Source of the DNA: Xanthomonas theicola
GTDB lineage: Bacteria > Pseudomonadota > Gammaproteobacteria > Xanthomonadales > Xanthomonadaceae
Direction: 5' to 3'
DNA: 64,000 nucleotides
Assembly (NCBI RefSeq): GCF_014236795.1
Contig: NZ_CP049017.1
Coordinates: 1,714,001-1,778,000 of the forward strand
In this document: positions 1 to 11,186 of the stretch, piece by piece
Layout of the letters: each line of letters begins with the position of its first letter
How positions within the stretch are numbered: position 1 is the stretch's first letter
Notes under the pieces: model-generated
What the model saw: only the letters and a program-made list of their open reading frames with translations
The model's database searches: none
What the model was told of the DNA's origin: nothing
Program-made: the position numbers and the translations under genes

Positions 1-1088
1 AACTGCATGCGCGGTCCGTGCTGCGGGTGCGGACCGAAGAACGGCAGGCCGTCGGCGGTCTCGGCGAAGGTGCCGCCCCAGGCGAAGGCCGGCTGCAGTT
101 CCAGGCTAGGCAGCGCCTTGGCGATCTTGCGGCACAGCTTGCGGGCCTTGCTGTCCACGCGCGCATCGCGGCGCACCGGGATGTCCACGCTGTCGTCCTC
201 GCCGCCGGCGACGATGCGCCCGTTGCCGGTGGTGCGCAGGTACAGATAGGGGCGCGCGCTTTCCCACACCATGGTGTCCTTCAGCGCGCCGAGCTGCGCG
301 TCGTCCAGCGGATCGCTGACGAAGGCGTAGCTGCTGCGGTTCCTGGCCACGCGCCGGTCCAGCCAGTCCTGGCTGGCGTAGCCGGCCGCCATCACCACAT
401 GGCCGGCGCGCACCTGCACGCCCTGGTCGGTGTGCAGCGTGGCGCCGCGGCCGTTGGTCTGGATGTGCTCGATGCGGGTGCGGTCGTAGACCCCGACGCC
501 GCGCTTGAGGGCGCGGCCGAGCAGGCGATAGGTCAGGCGATAGGGATCTACCCGCGCCGCCTGGCGGCTGAGGATCGCCCCGTGCGCCGCGACGCCGTAC
601 TCGGCGCGCAGCGCCTGTGTATCCAGCCACTCCACCTCCAGCCCATGGCGTGCGCGCAACTGCAGTTCCTGCTGCAGCACACGCACGTGGCGGCGGCGAC
701 TGGCGTAGTACAGGCTGTCGCTCCAGCCGAAGTCGACGTCGCGCAGCGGCCGCACCAGCGAGCGCAACTGCTCCAGCGCCTGCGCGCAGGAGCGGTAGGC
801 GAGGGAGGCGGCGGTCTCGCCGTAGCGCTCGGCCAGGTCGAGCATGTGCGTGTCGATCTCGTATTGCAGCAGCGCCGTGCTGGCCGCGGTGCTGCCCCAG
901 CCGATGTCGCGCTGTTCCAGCACCGCCACGTCATGGCCGTGGGCCGCCAGCTCGTCGGCGATCAAGGCCGCGGTGATGCCGCCGCCGACCACCGCCACGT
1001 CGCAGCGCAGGTCGCCGCGCAATTGCGGAAAGGCTTGCATCAGGCCGTTGCGTACCGACCAGAAGGGGTAGCCGCTCTTGAGATCCAT
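1..1088 (-). CDS. FAD-dependent oxidoreductase (DadA/OrdL-like), 3' end outside window
   Basis: Reading the minus strand from the ATG at 1088 gives an uninterrupted frame to the window edge, about 362 residues. A Rossmann FAD-binding motif lies near residues 30-48 (VAVVGGGITAALIADELA), and an acidic residue ends the second strand (VLEQRD). This arrangement is typical of glycine/D-amino-acid oxidase-like flavoenzymes that oxidise amines or amino acids in the cytoplasm. The family is usually somewhat longer, so only a short C-terminal piece should be missing. The substrate cannot be told from the sequence. It is transcribed away from the small ORF at 1264. The family is well supported; the specific activity is not. 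Confidence 0.8.
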   Translation of the reverse strand, partial: MDLKSGYPFWSVRNGLMQAFPQLRGDLRCDVAVVGGGITAALIADELAAHGHDVAVLEQRDIGWGSTAASTALLQYEIDTHMLDLAERYGETAASLAYRSCAQALEQLRSLVRPLRDVDFGWSDSLYYASRRRHVRVLQQELQLRARHGLEVEWLDTQALRAEYGVAAHGAILSRQAARVDPYRLTYRLLGRALKRGVGVYDRTRIEHIQTNGRGATLHTDQGVQVRAGHVVMAAGYASQDWLDRRVARNRSSYAFVSDPLDDAQLGALKDTMVWESARPYLYLRTTGNGRIVAGGEDDSVDIPVRRDARVDSKARKLCRKIAKALPSLELQPAFAWGGTFAETADGLPFFGPHPQHGPRMQ

Positions 1089-1263
1089 GCGTGTTCGCCA
1101 CCGAAGGGGTGCGCGACTAATGCGCAGGTCCGGTTAAGCCGGCGTGAGGCGGATGCGCGTCATCTGCAGGCAAACAGTCGCGATTAACCTGCGTGCAGAT
1201 TGCTCTCACGACGCACTGTGTAGGCTGCGCGCCAGTTCGAGAACTCCCAACAGAGGAAGCGTC

Positions 1264-1479
1264 ATGTCGGTCGTTCTGTATATCGGTGGCAGCAAGGATG
1301 GCGAGAAGGGCGTGATGCCCTACGGTTTCAGCAAATCGATGAAGCAAACCGCGTCGGGGCCGGAAATCTACGTCGAGCGCGTGCTCGCGCTGCGTGATCG
1401 TCGGGTCCGGATCATGGCGCTTGAATCGCTGCAGGACGATATCGTGGCGGAACGGCTGCACAGCTACTACGCGCCTTGA
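1264..1479 (+). CDS. Small conserved-looking hypothetical protein, 71 aa
   Basis: The ATG at 1264 is preceded by a purine-rich AGAGGAAG at a suitable distance, so this start is preferred to upstream in-frame codons. The protein begins [13 protein letters not shown] and is mostly soluble and charged, without signal peptide or membrane segment. I recognise no family. It stands alone between a divergent oxidoreductase and tex, with 163 nt to the tex start. The clear ribosome binding site supports real expression; the function is unknown. Confidence 0.55.
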   Translation: MSVVLYIGGSKDGEKGVMPYGFSKSMKQTASGPEIYVERVLALRDRRVRIMALESLQDDIVAERLHSYYAP

Positions 1480-1642
1480 GCGTGGCGTGCCCCCCGCACC
1501 GGCGACGCCCGGCCGGGGCCGGTGGCGATCCGCTGCGTCGCGCCGATGCAAACAGGTCGGTGCCCGCCTGTCAACGGGTTCCCCGACGGCAGGCACGCTG
1601 CGAAAATGGCGGTTTCCCGCAAGGCGGCTCCGGCCGGACGCA

Positions 1643-4003
1643 ATGCACGACACTCAGCTCGCCCAGCAGATCGCCACCACCATCGCCGTCGAGATCGGCG
1701 CACAGCCGGCCCAGGCCCGCGCCGCCATCGCCCTGCTCGACGAAGGTGCCAGCGTTCCGTTCATCGCGCGCTACCGCAAGGAGGTCACCGGCGGCCTCGA
1801 CGACACCCAGCTGCGCAACCTGGAAGTCCGCCTGACCTACCTGCGCGAACTGGAGGAGCGGCGTGCCGCGGTGCTGGCCAGCATCGCCGAGCAAGGCAAG
1901 CTCGGCGATGAACTGCGCGCGGAGATCGCCGCTGCGGACACCAAGTCGCGGCTCGAGGATCTGTACCTGCCGTACAAGCCGAAGCGGCGCACTCGCGCGC
2001 AGATCGCCCGCGAAGCCGGGCTGGAACCGCTGGCCGACGGCCTGCTGGCCGATCCGTCGCAGGCGCCGGAGCTGGCTGCGGCCTGTTTCGTCGATGCGGA
2101 CAAGGGCGTTGCCGACGTCAAGGCGGTGCTGGAAGGCGCGCGTGCGATCCTGATGGAGCGCTGGGGCGAGGACGCTGCGCTGGTCGGCGAACTGCGCGGC
2201 TGGCTCGGCGAGGTCGGCGTGATCCGCGCGCGCGTGGCCGAGGGCAAGGAACAGGAAGGCGCCAAGTACCGCGACTACTTCGACCATGCCGAGGCATTGG
2301 CCAGGATTCCCTCGCACCGGCTGCTGGCGTTGTTCCGCGCCCGCCGCGAGGAAGTCGTCTACCTGGAACTGGACCCGGGCAGCGACGCCGAGGCCGGCCA
2401 CCAGTACGCCGAAGGCCGCGTCGCGCTGCGCGCCGGCATCGCCAACCAGGGCCGTCCCGGCGACCGCTGGCTGCTCGACGCGTGCCGCCTGACCTGGCGC
2501 GCCAAGCTGCACATGCACCTGCTGCTGGACCTGTTCAACCAGGCGCGCGAGAAGGCCGAGGCGGAGGCGATCGCGGTGTTCGGCGACAACCTGCAGGATC
2601 TGATGCTGGCGGCGCCGGCCGGTCCGCGGGTGACCCTGGGCCTGGATCCGGGCATCCGCACCGGCTGCAAGATCGCGGTGGTCGACGCCACCGGCAAGCT
2701 GCTCGCCACCGATACCATCTATCCGCACGAGCCGCGCAAGCAATGGGACCAGTCGCTGCACACCCTCGCACGGCTGTGCACGCAGCATGGGGTGGAGCTG
2801 ATCGCGATCGGCAACGGCACCGCCAGCCGCGAGAGCGACAAGCTCGCCGCCGACCTGATCAGGCAGAACCCGCAGCTGAAGCTGCAGAAGATCGTGGTCA
2901 GCGAGGCCGGCGCGTCGGTGTACTCGGCGTCCGAGTTCGCGGCCAAGGAGTTCCCGCAGCTGGACGTGTCGCTGCGCGGCGCCGTGTCGATCGCGCGGCG
3001 CCTGCAGGATCCGCTGGCGGAACTGGTCAAGATCGAGCCCAAGGCGATCGGCGTGGGCCAGTACCAGCACGACGTGGACCAGTACCGCATGGCGCGGGCG
3101 CTGGATGCGCGCGTAGAGGACTGCGTCAACGCGGTCGGCGTCTATGTCAACACCGCCTCGGCGGCGCTGCTGTCGCGCGTGTCCGGACTGTCGGCCAGCG
3201 TGGCCGAGAACATCGTGCGCCATCGCGACGACAACGGCCCGTTCAAGCGCCGCAAGGACCTGATGAAGGTGCCGCGGCTGGGCGACAAGACCTTCGAACA
3301 ATGCGCCGGCTTCCTGCGCATCGCCGACGGCGACGAGCCGCTGGACGCCTCGGCGGTGCACCCGGAGGCGTACCCGGTGGTGGAGCGCATCGTCGGCGCC
3401 ACGGGCAAGCCGATCAAGGCGCTGATCGGCGACGGCGGCTTTCTGCGCGCGCTCGAGCCGGACCAGTTCATCGACGAGAAGTTCGGCGTGCCGACCGTGC
3501 GCGACATTCTCAAGGAGCTGGAGAAGCCGGGCCGCGATCCGCGCCCGGAATTCAAGGCGGCGCGCTTCGCCGAGGGCGTGGAGGACATCAAGCACCTCAG
3601 TCCGGGCATGGTGCTGGAAGGCGTGGTCAGCAACGTCGCCGCGTTCGGCGCCTTCGTCGACATCGGTGTGCACCAGGACGGGCTGGTGCACATCTCGGCG
3701 CTGTCGGACAGCTACGTCAAGGATCCGCGCGAGGTGGTCAAGGCCGGCGACATCGTCAAGGTCAAGGTGCTGGAAGTGGATGTGGCGCGCAAGCGCATCG
3801 CATTGACCCGGCGCCTGGACGACGCGCCCGCGCCGACGCGCGCGGGTGATCGCGACGCTGGCGGGCGCCCCATGCCCGGCGCGCCGCGCCGCGAGCGCGA
3901 TGCGCGCGGCGGCAATGGCGGCGGCGGCAAGCAGCGCAGCCCGGCCGCAGCGCCAGTGAACAGCGCCTTGGCCGACGCCTTCGCCCGCGCCAAGCGCGAC
4001 TGA
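1643..4003 (+). CDS. tex: Tex-family S1 RNA-binding transcription accessory protein
   Basis: The protein is 786 aa from the ATG at 1643 ([19 protein letters not shown]), the usual length for Tex. In order it has an N-terminal helical Tex region, a YqgF/RNase H-like fold starting near residue 329 ([19 protein letters not shown]), helix-hairpin-helix segments around 500-560, and a C-terminal S1 domain at about 650-725 ([19 protein letters not shown], then DGLVHIS). It ends in a low-complexity Arg/Gly/Ala tail that resembles an RNA-binding extension. Tex proteins bind nucleic acid and act in transcription and RNA processing. The longer in-frame extension upstream of 1643 lacks conserved sequence, so it was not used. 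Confidence 0.95.
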   Translation: MHDTQLAQQIATTIAVEIGAQPAQARAAIALLDEGASVPFIARYRKEVTGGLDDTQLRNLEVRLTYLRELEERRAAVLASIAEQGKLGDELRAEIAAADTKSRLEDLYLPYKPKRRTRAQIAREAGLEPLADGLLADPSQAPELAAACFVDADKGVADVKAVLEGARAILMERWGEDAALVGELRGWLGEVGVIRARVAEGKEQEGAKYRDYFDHAEALARIPSHRLLALFRARREEVVYLELDPGSDAEAGHQYAEGRVALRAGIANQGRPGDRWLLDACRLTWRAKLHMHLLLDLFNQAREKAEAEAIAVFGDNLQDLMLAAPAGPRVTLGLDPGIRTGCKIAVVDATGKLLATDTIYPHEPRKQWDQSLHTLARLCTQHGVELIAIGNGTASRESDKLAADLIRQNPQLKLQKIVVSEAGASVYSASEFAAKEFPQLDVSLRGAVSIARRLQDPLAELVKIEPKAIGVGQYQHDVDQYRMARALDARVEDCVNAVGVYVNTASAALLSRVSGLSASVAENIVRHRDDNGPFKRRKDLMKVPRLGDKTFEQCAGFLRIADGDEPLDASAVHPEAYPVVERIVGATGKPIKALIGDGGFLRALEPDQFIDEKFGVPTVRDILKELEKPGRDPRPEFKAARFAEGVEDIKHLSPGMVLEGVVSNVAAFGAFVDIGVHQDGLVHISALSDSYVKDPREVVKAGDIVKVKVLEVDVARKRIALTRRLDDAPAPTRAGDRDAGGRPMPGAPRRERDARGGNGGGGKQRSPAAAPVNSALADAFARAKRD

Positions 4004-4059
4004 GCCGGCTGTGCCCCCGCGGCCACGGCGCCCGCCCGGCGATGCGCCGCCGCGCCGGT

Positions 4060-7000
4060 TCAGGCCGGTGCGGCGCGCGCGTTAGGATCCTGCTCGCGGG
4101 GAGTCTGCGACTGAGTCAGCGAGGCGGCCAGTGCGACCAGCTTGACCGGATCCACCGGCTTGCCCAGGTGCGCGTTGAAGCCGGCATCCAGCGCCTGTGA
4201 ACGATCTTCGGTGCGCACATAGGCCGTCAGCGCGATCGCCGGGATGCGGTTGACCGCCCCGGCGCCGCGCGCACGCACGCTGCGGATCAGGCTGTGCCCG
4301 TCGCGGTGCGGCATGCCCACGTCGCTGACCAGCAGATCGTAGGGGCGCTCGCGCAGCAGGGCCTCGGCGTCGTCGGCGCAGACCGCGGCCTCCACCACCG
4401 CGCCGGCTTCCTGCAGGAAGCGCTGGGTGACGCCGCGCGAGTCCATGTCGTCGTCGACCACCAGCACGCGCAGGCCGTTCAGCCGTATCCCGCCGTGGGC
4501 AAGGATGGCCGCCCAGCCATCGCCGCGACGCATCGGGCGCGTACCCGCCAGATCGTTGCGCGGCAGCAGCAGGGTGAAGGTCGCGCCCATGCCGATCCCG
4601 TCGCTGCTCACCGACAACTGGCCGTGATGCATTTCCGCCAGCTGCTTGGCGATCGCCAGGCCCAGGCCCAGCCCACCGGCGCTGCGGGTGCTGCTGGCAT
4701 CGGCCTGGCGGAAACGGTCGAACACGTGCGGCAGGAATCCCGCATCGATGCCGACCCCGCTGTCGCTGACGCTGATGCGCACGCGGGTGGCGCTGCTGTC
4801 CAATGCCAGGGTGATCGCGCCCGCGCTGGGGGTGAACTTGATCGCGTTGCCGATCAGGTTGGTCAGCACCTGCTGCAGGCGCACCGCATCGCCGAGATAG
4901 GGCAGGGCGGCATCGCCGGTGGACGGCGCCAGGGCGATGTCGATGCCCTTGCTCTCGGCGCTGGGCCGGGCGGCGTCGATCGCGCCGGTGAGCAACGCGC
5001 GCAGGTCCAGTTCGGCCACCTCCAGACGCACCTTGCCGGACAGGATGGCGCTCATGTCGAGCAGGTCGTCGATGATCTGCGCTTGCGCATGGGCGCTGCG
5101 CTCGATCACCTCCAGGCCCTTGGCCAGGTCCTTCTCGCGTACCGCATCGCCCTGCATCAGCCGCGACCAGCCGAGGATCGCGTTGAGCGGGGTACGCAAC
5201 TCGTGGCTCAGGGTGGCCAGGAACTCGTCCTTCATCCGACTGGCGCGCTCGGCTTCGCCGCGCGCGCTCTGCTCGGCCGAGAGCAACTGCTGCAGGCGCT
5301 GGTCGGTCTCGCGGCGCTCGATGATGATGCCGGCCAGATGCGACGCCGAGCGCGCCAGGTCCTGTTCGTGCGCCGAGGGGTAGTGCACGAACGGGTAATA
5401 CAGCGCGACCACGCCCAGCACCTGGCCATCGCCGGTCATGATCGGCGTGGAGCAGCAGGCCACGATGTCCGCCTCGGTCACCGCCATCAGGTACTCGCGC
5501 CAGTTCGCGTCCGCACGCACGTCGCTGCAGATCACCTGCCGGCGCAGCGCCACGGCGCGGCCGCAGCAGGCGCTGTCCTTGCGGATCGGCAGGCGATGCA
5601 TGCTTCTGCGGAAGGACGCCGGCATGCTCGGCGCCGCGCCTTCCAGCAGGTATTGGCGGAACTCGTCGACCAGCATGATCGTGCAGCGCAGGCCGACGTC
5701 GCTCTGCGCCTCGATGCCGCGCGCGATCGCTTCCAGCACCGCGCTCAGCGGCCTGCCGGTGGTGATCATCTCCAGCGCCGCGCGCTCGGCGGCGGTGGCG
5801 TTCTCGATGCGTTTGCGCTCGGCGATGTCCAGCAGCGAACCGATGAAGCCCAGGAACTGCCCCGAGGCGCTGAAGCGCGGCGATGCGGTGTCCACGCACC
5901 AGCGATACTCGCCGTCGTGGCGGCGCAGCCGGTACTCGATGGTGAACGCACGGCGATCGGCGGCGCTGCGGGCCAGGACGCCGCCCACGGCAGCGACGTC
6001 GTCGGCATGGATCTTCTCCATCCAGCCCGATCCCAACGCCTCCTGCTCGGTCTGCCCGGTGAACAGATACCATTGGCGGCTGACATACTCGCAATCGCCA
6101 TCGGCATTGGCCATCCAGATCAGCACCGGCGCGTTGTCGCACAGGGTGCGGAAGCGCAGCTCGCTTTCCTGCAGGCGCTGCGCGACCACACGACGATCGT
6201 GGATGTCGGTGTTGGTGCCGATCCAGCGCACCACCCGGCCGTCGCCATCGCGGATCGGCAGAGCGCGGCCCAGATGCCAGCGATAGCTGCCATCGTGGCG
6301 GCGCAGCGGATATTCGATCTCATAGGGCTGGCCGCTGCGCACGGCTTCCGGCCAGGCCTGCATCGCCTGCGCCAGGCCTTGCTCGGTGTGCACCTTGCGC
6401 CAGCTTTCGTAGCCGGACTCGCCGGCCGGCAGGCCGGTGTATTCGTACCAGCGCTGGTTGAAATAGTCGACATTGCCATCGGCCGTGGCGGTGAACACGA
6501 TCTGCGGCATCGCGTCGGCTAGCTCGCGCAGGCGCGCCTCGCTGCGCGCCAGATCCGATTGCGCGCCGGCGCGCTCCATCGACTCCCAGCAGCGCGCCGC
6601 GACCAGCCGCACCAGTTCGATTTCCGCCGAGGTCCACGCCCGCGGCTGCAGCTGATGCACGCCGATCGCGGCGACCAGGCGGCCGGCCTTGTGCAGCGGT
6701 GCGGTCAGGATCGCGCGCGCGCCCAGGCGCCGGTAGCCGGGATCGTCGAAGCGCATCGGTGGTGCATAGGCCTCGGTGTCCTGCACCACCCATGGCCGGT
6801 TGTCACGCATGCACTCCTGCAGGTCGCTGCCGAAATCGCTGAAGCGGAAGCGGCCGATCACATGCGTCGCACCATCGACGTAGTCGGCGCGCAGGTCGAA
6901 TGCATCCTCGTCGGGATCGACGATTGCATACGCGCAGCGGCTCGCATGCAGGTGCTTGCCGAGCAAGGCGGCACCGGTTTCGCAGATCGCCTCGGCGCTG

Positions 7001-7905
7001 TCCAGGTTCTGCAGCGCATCCTCGAGCATCAGCAGGAAGCTGTCGTGGGCCTGCGCGCGCGCCTGCTCGGTGCGATCGATGCCGTGCATCAGCACCCCGG
7101 TAACGTTGCCCTCGGCGTCACCCATCGGCTGGTACACGCATTCCAGCGTCGTCTCCGACGCCGCCTCTTGCGGGGTGCGGCGCAGGTTGAAGGTCATCGA
7201 CCTGCCGGCGAGCGCCTGGCCGCTGGCGCGGACGTTGTTGAGCAGTCCGATGAAGCCCTGTTGCAGGGTCTCCGGGATCGCCTCGGCCAACGGCTTGCCG
7301 ACCACATCGCGCGGGCCGACCAGTTGCTGGTACCGTTGGTTGACGCGCTCGACCACGTAATCCGAGCCGCGCAGGATCGCCAGCGCCGCCGGCGACTGCT
7401 CGAACGCTTCCGTCATCTGTGCGCGCTGCGCGTCCAGCGCCTTCAGCAGCGCATCGCGCTCGCGCTCGAGCTTGATCCGCTTTGTGTCCTCGATGCACAC
7501 GCACAACACTCCGCCGACGCCGTCGTCGTCGTCGAAGATCGGGCTGTAGGAAAAAGTGAAGTACACGTCTTCGCTGTAGCCGTTGCGCATCATCACGAAC
7601 GGCACGTACTCGTTCCAGGTCGATTCGCCGGTCGCCAGCACCTGTTCGGCCTGGCCCGCCAACGCGGGCCACACGTCCGGCCACACCTCGCTCACCGCAC
7701 GCCCGAAGGCATGGGGATGACGCATCCCCAGCACCGGGATATACGCGTCGTTGTACAGATTGATCAGCCGCTTGCCCCAGCGGATCACCATCGGAAAGCG
7801 CGAACTCAGGCAGATCGACAGTGCCGAGCGCAGGCTTTGCGGCCAGTTCTCCATCGGTCCCAGTTCGTGGCGTGACCAATCCGTGGCGCGCAGCAACTCT
7901 CCCAT
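4060..7905 (-). CDS. Hybrid sensor histidine kinase with PAS, GAF and receiver domains
   Basis: This 1281-aa protein has no obvious membrane segment, so it is probably a cytoplasmic sensor. Several PAS-type modules are visible (for example IVFTATADGNVDYFNQRW and its repeat VLIWMANADGDCEYVSRQW), interleaved with two GAF-like regions. The H-box SHELRTPLNAI puts the phospho-accepting His near residue 899. An ATPase domain follows (NLIGNAIKF, GVGID, GLGLGLAI), and a C-terminal receiver has its Asp in LLVSDVGMP near residue 1193. The single-domain response regulator at 8015-8395 lies just upstream in the same direction and is the likely partner or co-regulated gene. The signal is unknown. Tandem PAS/GAF sensors of this size are common in Xanthomonas. 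Confidence 0.9.
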   Translation of the reverse strand: MGELLRATDWSRHELGPMENWPQSLRSALSICLSSRFPMVIRWGKRLINLYNDAYIPVLGMRHPHAFGRAVSEVWPDVWPALAGQAEQVLATGESTWNEYVPFVMMRNGYSEDVYFTFSYSPIFDDDDGVGGVLCVCIEDTKRIKLERERDALLKALDAQRAQMTEAFEQSPAALAILRGSDYVVERVNQRYQQLVGPRDVVGKPLAEAIPETLQQGFIGLLNNVRASGQALAGRSMTFNLRRTPQEAASETTLECVYQPMGDAEGNVTGVLMHGIDRTEQARAQAHDSFLLMLEDALQNLDSAEAICETGAALLGKHLHASRCAYAIVDPDEDAFDLRADYVDGATHVIGRFRFSDFGSDLQECMRDNRPWVVQDTEAYAPPMRFDDPGYRRLGARAILTAPLHKAGRLVAAIGVHQLQPRAWTSAEIELVRLVAARCWESMERAGAQSDLARSEARLRELADAMPQIVFTATADGNVDYFNQRWYEYTGLPAGESGYESWRKVHTEQGLAQAMQAWPEAVRSGQPYEIEYPLRRHDGSYRWHLGRALPIRDGDGRVVRWIGTNTDIHDRRVVAQRLQESELRFRTLCDNAPVLIWMANADGDCEYVSRQWYLFTGQTEQEALGSGWMEKIHADDVAAVGGVLARSAADRRAFTIEYRLRRHDGEYRWCVDTASPRFSASGQFLGFIGSLLDIAERKRIENATAAERAALEMITTGRPLSAVLEAIARGIEAQSDVGLRCTIMLVDEFRQYLLEGAAPSMPASFRRSMHRLPIRKDSACCGRAVALRRQVICSDVRADANWREYLMAVTEADIVACCSTPIMTGDGQVLGVVALYYPFVHYPSAHEQDLARSASHLAGIIIERRETDQRLQQLLSAEQSARGEAERASRMKDEFLATLSHELRTPLNAILGWSRLMQGDAVREKDLAKGLEVIERSAHAQAQIIDDLLDMSAILSGKVRLEVAELDLRALLTGAIDAARPSAESKGIDIALAPSTGDAALPYLGDAVRLQQVLTNLIGNAIKFTPSAGAITLALDSSATRVRISVSDSGVGIDAGFLPHVFDRFRQADASSTRSAGGLGLGLAIAKQLAEMHHGQLSVSSDGIGMGATFTLLLPRNDLAGTRPMRRGDGWAAILAHGGIRLNGLRVLVVDDDMDSRGVTQRFLQEAGAVVEAAVCADDAEALLRERPYDLLVSDVGMPHRDGHSLIRSVRARGAGAVNRIPAIALTAYVRTEDRSQALDAGFNAHLGKPVDPVKLVALAASLTQSQTPREQDPNARAAPA

Positions 7906-8014
7906 GGCGCTGCCGGCAGGGAGCCTGACAGGGGAGGGCGGGCATTCGTGGGCGTTGATGGCGATATTCCTCGAATCGATCCCTGCCGCAGTGCAGGCTG
8001 CAAACGTAGGAGTA

Positions 8015-8395
8015 TCAAGGTCGACCGGTCATTTTTGCGTGAGCATCGTGCAGCGCCTTGATCAGCTGTTCGGACAGATAGGGCTTGGTCAGCACCACAC
8101 CGGCGGCGAAGCCGACAGGCAGCGAGTCGGCGGCGACGCCCGTGGCCAGGACGTACGGGATTGCATGCTCGCTCAGTACCCTGGCAACCGGCTCGCTGGT
8201 CTCGCCGGCCGCCAAGCGGAAGTCGAGCACCGCACGGTTCGGTCGTTCGCGTTCAATCATCGACAGCGCCTGCTGTACCGACTCGGCCGGGCCCACGACC
8301 TCGGCGCCAGCCTGAGCAAGTTGCAACTCCAACAGTGTGGCGTTCATCGCGTCGTTCTCAACCACCAGGATACGCAGGCCCCGCAATGCCGACAT
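8015..8395 (-). CDS. Single-domain response regulator (receiver only)
   Basis: The 126-aa protein is one CheY-like receiver: N-terminal ILVVENDAMNA contributes the acidic pocket, AVLDFRL carries the phospho-acceptor Asp, and VLTKPY carries the conserved Lys. There is no output domain, so it probably acts by protein contact or as a phosphate relay with the hybrid kinase 109 nt downstream. The ATG at 8395 (MSALRGLRILVVE) is preferred over a start at 8491, because the extra 32 residues are low-quality sequence and the receiver fold begins directly after 8395. Confidence 0.85.
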   Translation of the reverse strand: MSALRGLRILVVENDAMNATLLELQLAQAGAEVVGPAESVQQALSMIERERPNRAVLDFRLAAGETSEPVARVLSEHAIPYVLATGVAADSLPVGFAAGVVLTKPYLSEQLIKALHDAHAKMTGRP

Positions 8396-8530
8396 CGCTT
8401 GCTCGTTAAGGTCTTGGAAAATAAAAGTATAGCGGCAGCCATGATCGCCTCGTCGAGACGCCGATCCCGGTAAAGATGAAGCATTTACCACTGTCGCTGG
8501 TTCCTGTACTCGTCTATACTGATCAGCCGC

Positions 8531-8617
8531 GCCGAAGTGGCGGAATCGGTAGACGCAGCGGACTCAAAATCCGCCGCCCTTAAAAGCGTGTGGGTTCGAG
8601 TCCCACCTTCGGCACCA
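8531..8617 (+). tRNA. tRNA-Leu (anticodon CAA)
   Basis: The gene begins GCCGAAG and ends CTTCGGC-A-CCA, so the acceptor stem pairs fully and the CCA is encoded. The anticodon loop CTCAAAA, between GCGGA and TCCGC, gives CAA. A long variable arm, typical of Leu tRNA, follows. A TATACT -10 box at 8515-8520 fits a promoter just upstream. Confidence 0.97.
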
Positions 8618-8625
8618 ATGACTTA

Positions 8626-8647
8626 CGGCAGCTTCGGCTGCCGTTTT
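8626..8647 (+). terminator. Intrinsic terminator after tRNA-Leu
   Basis: CGGCAGC-TTCG-GCTGCCG forms a 7-bp stem closed by a stable UUCG-type loop, followed by TTTT. It begins 9 nt after the tRNA CCA end. From 8648 to 8928 I see no gene. Confidence 0.75.
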
Positions 8648-8928
8648 CATTTCCGCGACGTGCCATCCCACGACGATCGCAGCGTGCGCGCGTGCCGGTA
8701 GCGGTCGGCGCACGTGCAGCGGTGCAGGCGTTGCAGCGGATGCGCACGGCATCTTCCTGCTGAAAAGCCGTGCAGCCTTTGCCAACGGCCCTGCCGCCCG
8801 ACCAGTTCGCTCCCATGCGCGCGACGTTTTGCGCAATCGCAGGGGATTGCGTCAACGCCGCGGCGACGCTGACCAATGCCGACGGCGTCGTCGCGTGTCC
8901 GCCGCGTTAAAAAAGCTTCAAAAAACGC

Positions 8929-8957
8929 TTGCGCGCCTCCGATGCTATCGCTACTAT
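8929..8957 (+). promoter_or_regulatory. Sigma-70-type promoter for the tRNA-Ala/tRNA-Glu unit
   Basis: TTGCGC at 8929-8934 and TACTAT at 8952-8957 are separated by 17 nt. Initiation would fall a few bases downstream, with a short leader before tRNA-Ala at 8979. The call rests on sequence pattern and position only. Confidence 0.5.
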
Positions 8958-8978
8958 TCTGCTCCTCGCAGCACACGT

Positions 8979-9054
<76 letters not shown>

Positions 9055-9100
9055 ACTTTTCGGGCGTCAGGCCTGTCCGCAAAGCGACATCGTTATCAGC

Positions 9101-9176
9101 GTCCCCATCGTCTAGAGGCCTAGGACATCACCCTTTCACGGTGGCGACCGGGGTTCGAATCCCCGTGGGGACGCCA
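9101..9176 (+). tRNA. tRNA-Glu (anticodon TTC)
   Basis: The acceptor GTCCCCA pairs with the 3' TGGGGAC and the gene ends GCCA. The anticodon loop CTTTCAC gives TTC. It is second in a two-tRNA unit that ends at the terminator at 9198. Confidence 0.97.
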
Positions 9177-9197
9177 CATTTTCGCAAGAACCCCAAG

Positions 9198-9219
9198 TCC
9201 GGCGATGCCGGATTTTTTT
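9198..9219 (+). terminator. Intrinsic terminator of the tRNA-Ala/Glu unit
   Basis: TCCGGC-GAT-GCCGGA makes a 6-bp stem followed by seven T residues. It lies 21 nt after tRNA-Glu and marks the end of normal chromosome before the IS-rich island. Confidence 0.85.
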
Positions 9220-9313
9220 GGTTCTTCACCCAACCGGGTGGAGAGTGTCCTAGTCTAATTCTCGTGGACACCTCGATAGGGGAAGATCATCCCCAACGAG
9301 AACCGAGCCCGAC

Positions 9314-10125
<812 letters not shown>

Positions 10126-11183
10126 CCGTTTCCGCTCACGCGGGCACGATCCCCTGGCTCTGCAGCCGCGCCAGCCGCATCAGGTTGTGCGCGGCGACCT
10201 TCAGGCCGATCACCACCTGGGCACGCGCCAGGCCAATCGTCCGTCGGCATTTGCCGCCCTGCTGGGTGAGCCGGGCAAACGGGTGTTCGCCCAACGCCCG
10301 GTCCTTGGCGATGCGATGGTTCCGACGCTGCTGGACCGGACTGAGCGGCTGGTCCGCCTGGCCCTTGTGCTGGATGTCCGCTCGGTAGCCTTGTCGCCTG
10401 AGCTCGGCTTCCCGGGCCCGGTTGGCATAGGCGCTGTCGGCCCCTACCGTACGCCCGGTGTTGGCCGGATCGAGCAGCGTCTCAAAGTGCCGGCTGTCGT
10501 GCACGTTGGCCGCGCTCACCTCGTGCCGGCCGATGAAGCCCCTGCGCCGATCCGTGTTGGCGTGCAGCTTGTAGCCGTAATGGGCCTTGCCATGCTTGCG
10601 CGTCCAGCGCGCCTGTACATCTTTCTGCCCTCGCTTGGCATCGCTCCAGCCTTGCGGCTTCTGGCCCTGCTTGATCTGGGCGTTCTCCTCCGGCGTGTTG
10701 CGCTGGATCGGCGCACTGACGATGCTCGCATCGACGATCTGTCCGCCCCGGGCAATGAACCCGCCCCGCTGATCTCGCCGATCAGATCCTGCTTCTTGAG
10801 CCGATCGCGCCACACCCAGATCGTCTTGGCATCGGGCACCTTGCCACTGTGCTCCAGTCCCAGGAAGCGCTGGAAGCTGCGACGGTCCAGTACCTGGTAC
10901 TCCAGCGCCTCCTCGCACAGGTTGTACAACTGTTGCAGCAACAGCAGCCGGATCATCAACTCCGTCGGCCACGCCGGGCGGCCGCCCTTGCGGCCGGTGC
11001 CCAGGCGAAGTCGGCCATCGATCACCGCTGCGATCGCGGCGAAGTCGATGTGCCGCCACAGCAACTCCAGTGGATCGCTCAATTGCTCGCGCTTGGCTTC
11101 GCGCTCGGCTCCGGCAAACAGACTGATCATCGGCACTTACCCCTCGATGGCAATAAAATCATGATGCCAAGAATCGGGGGTTT
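10126..11183 (-). mobile_element. IS5-family element with broken transposase
   Basis: An IS5-type transposase on the minus strand fills this interval. It lies between the cut end of an IS3 orfB and the target duplication of the next IS (11184-11186). I could not match terminal inverted repeats for it, so both limits are approximate. It may itself be truncated. Confidence 0.65.
10136..11136 (-). pseudogene. IS5-family transposase, frameshifted
   Basis: The first part (MPMISLFAGAEREAKREQ onward, through the DUF772-like N-terminal domain with IWVWRDRLKKQDLIGEI) is in one frame. The catalytic part (GGQIVDASIVSAPIQRN, VGADSAYANR, ending LQSQGIVPA) is in another. The switch falls near 10765, in a G/C-rich stretch. 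Together the two halves form one IS5-family DDE transposase, so one indel explains the break. A programmed frameshift is possible but no slippery run is seen. Confidence 0.75.
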
Positions 11184-11186
11184 TTA

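Noticed and set aside
1571..3691. 706-codon open frame antisense to tex
   Set aside because: It follows the third-position GC pattern of tex and shows low-complexity His/Gln/Val/Arg sequence typical of antisense shadows in GC-rich genomes.
4294..6522. 742-codon open frame antisense to the hybrid kinase
   Set aside because: Antisense shadow of a real, motif-bearing gene; no ribosome binding site or domain.
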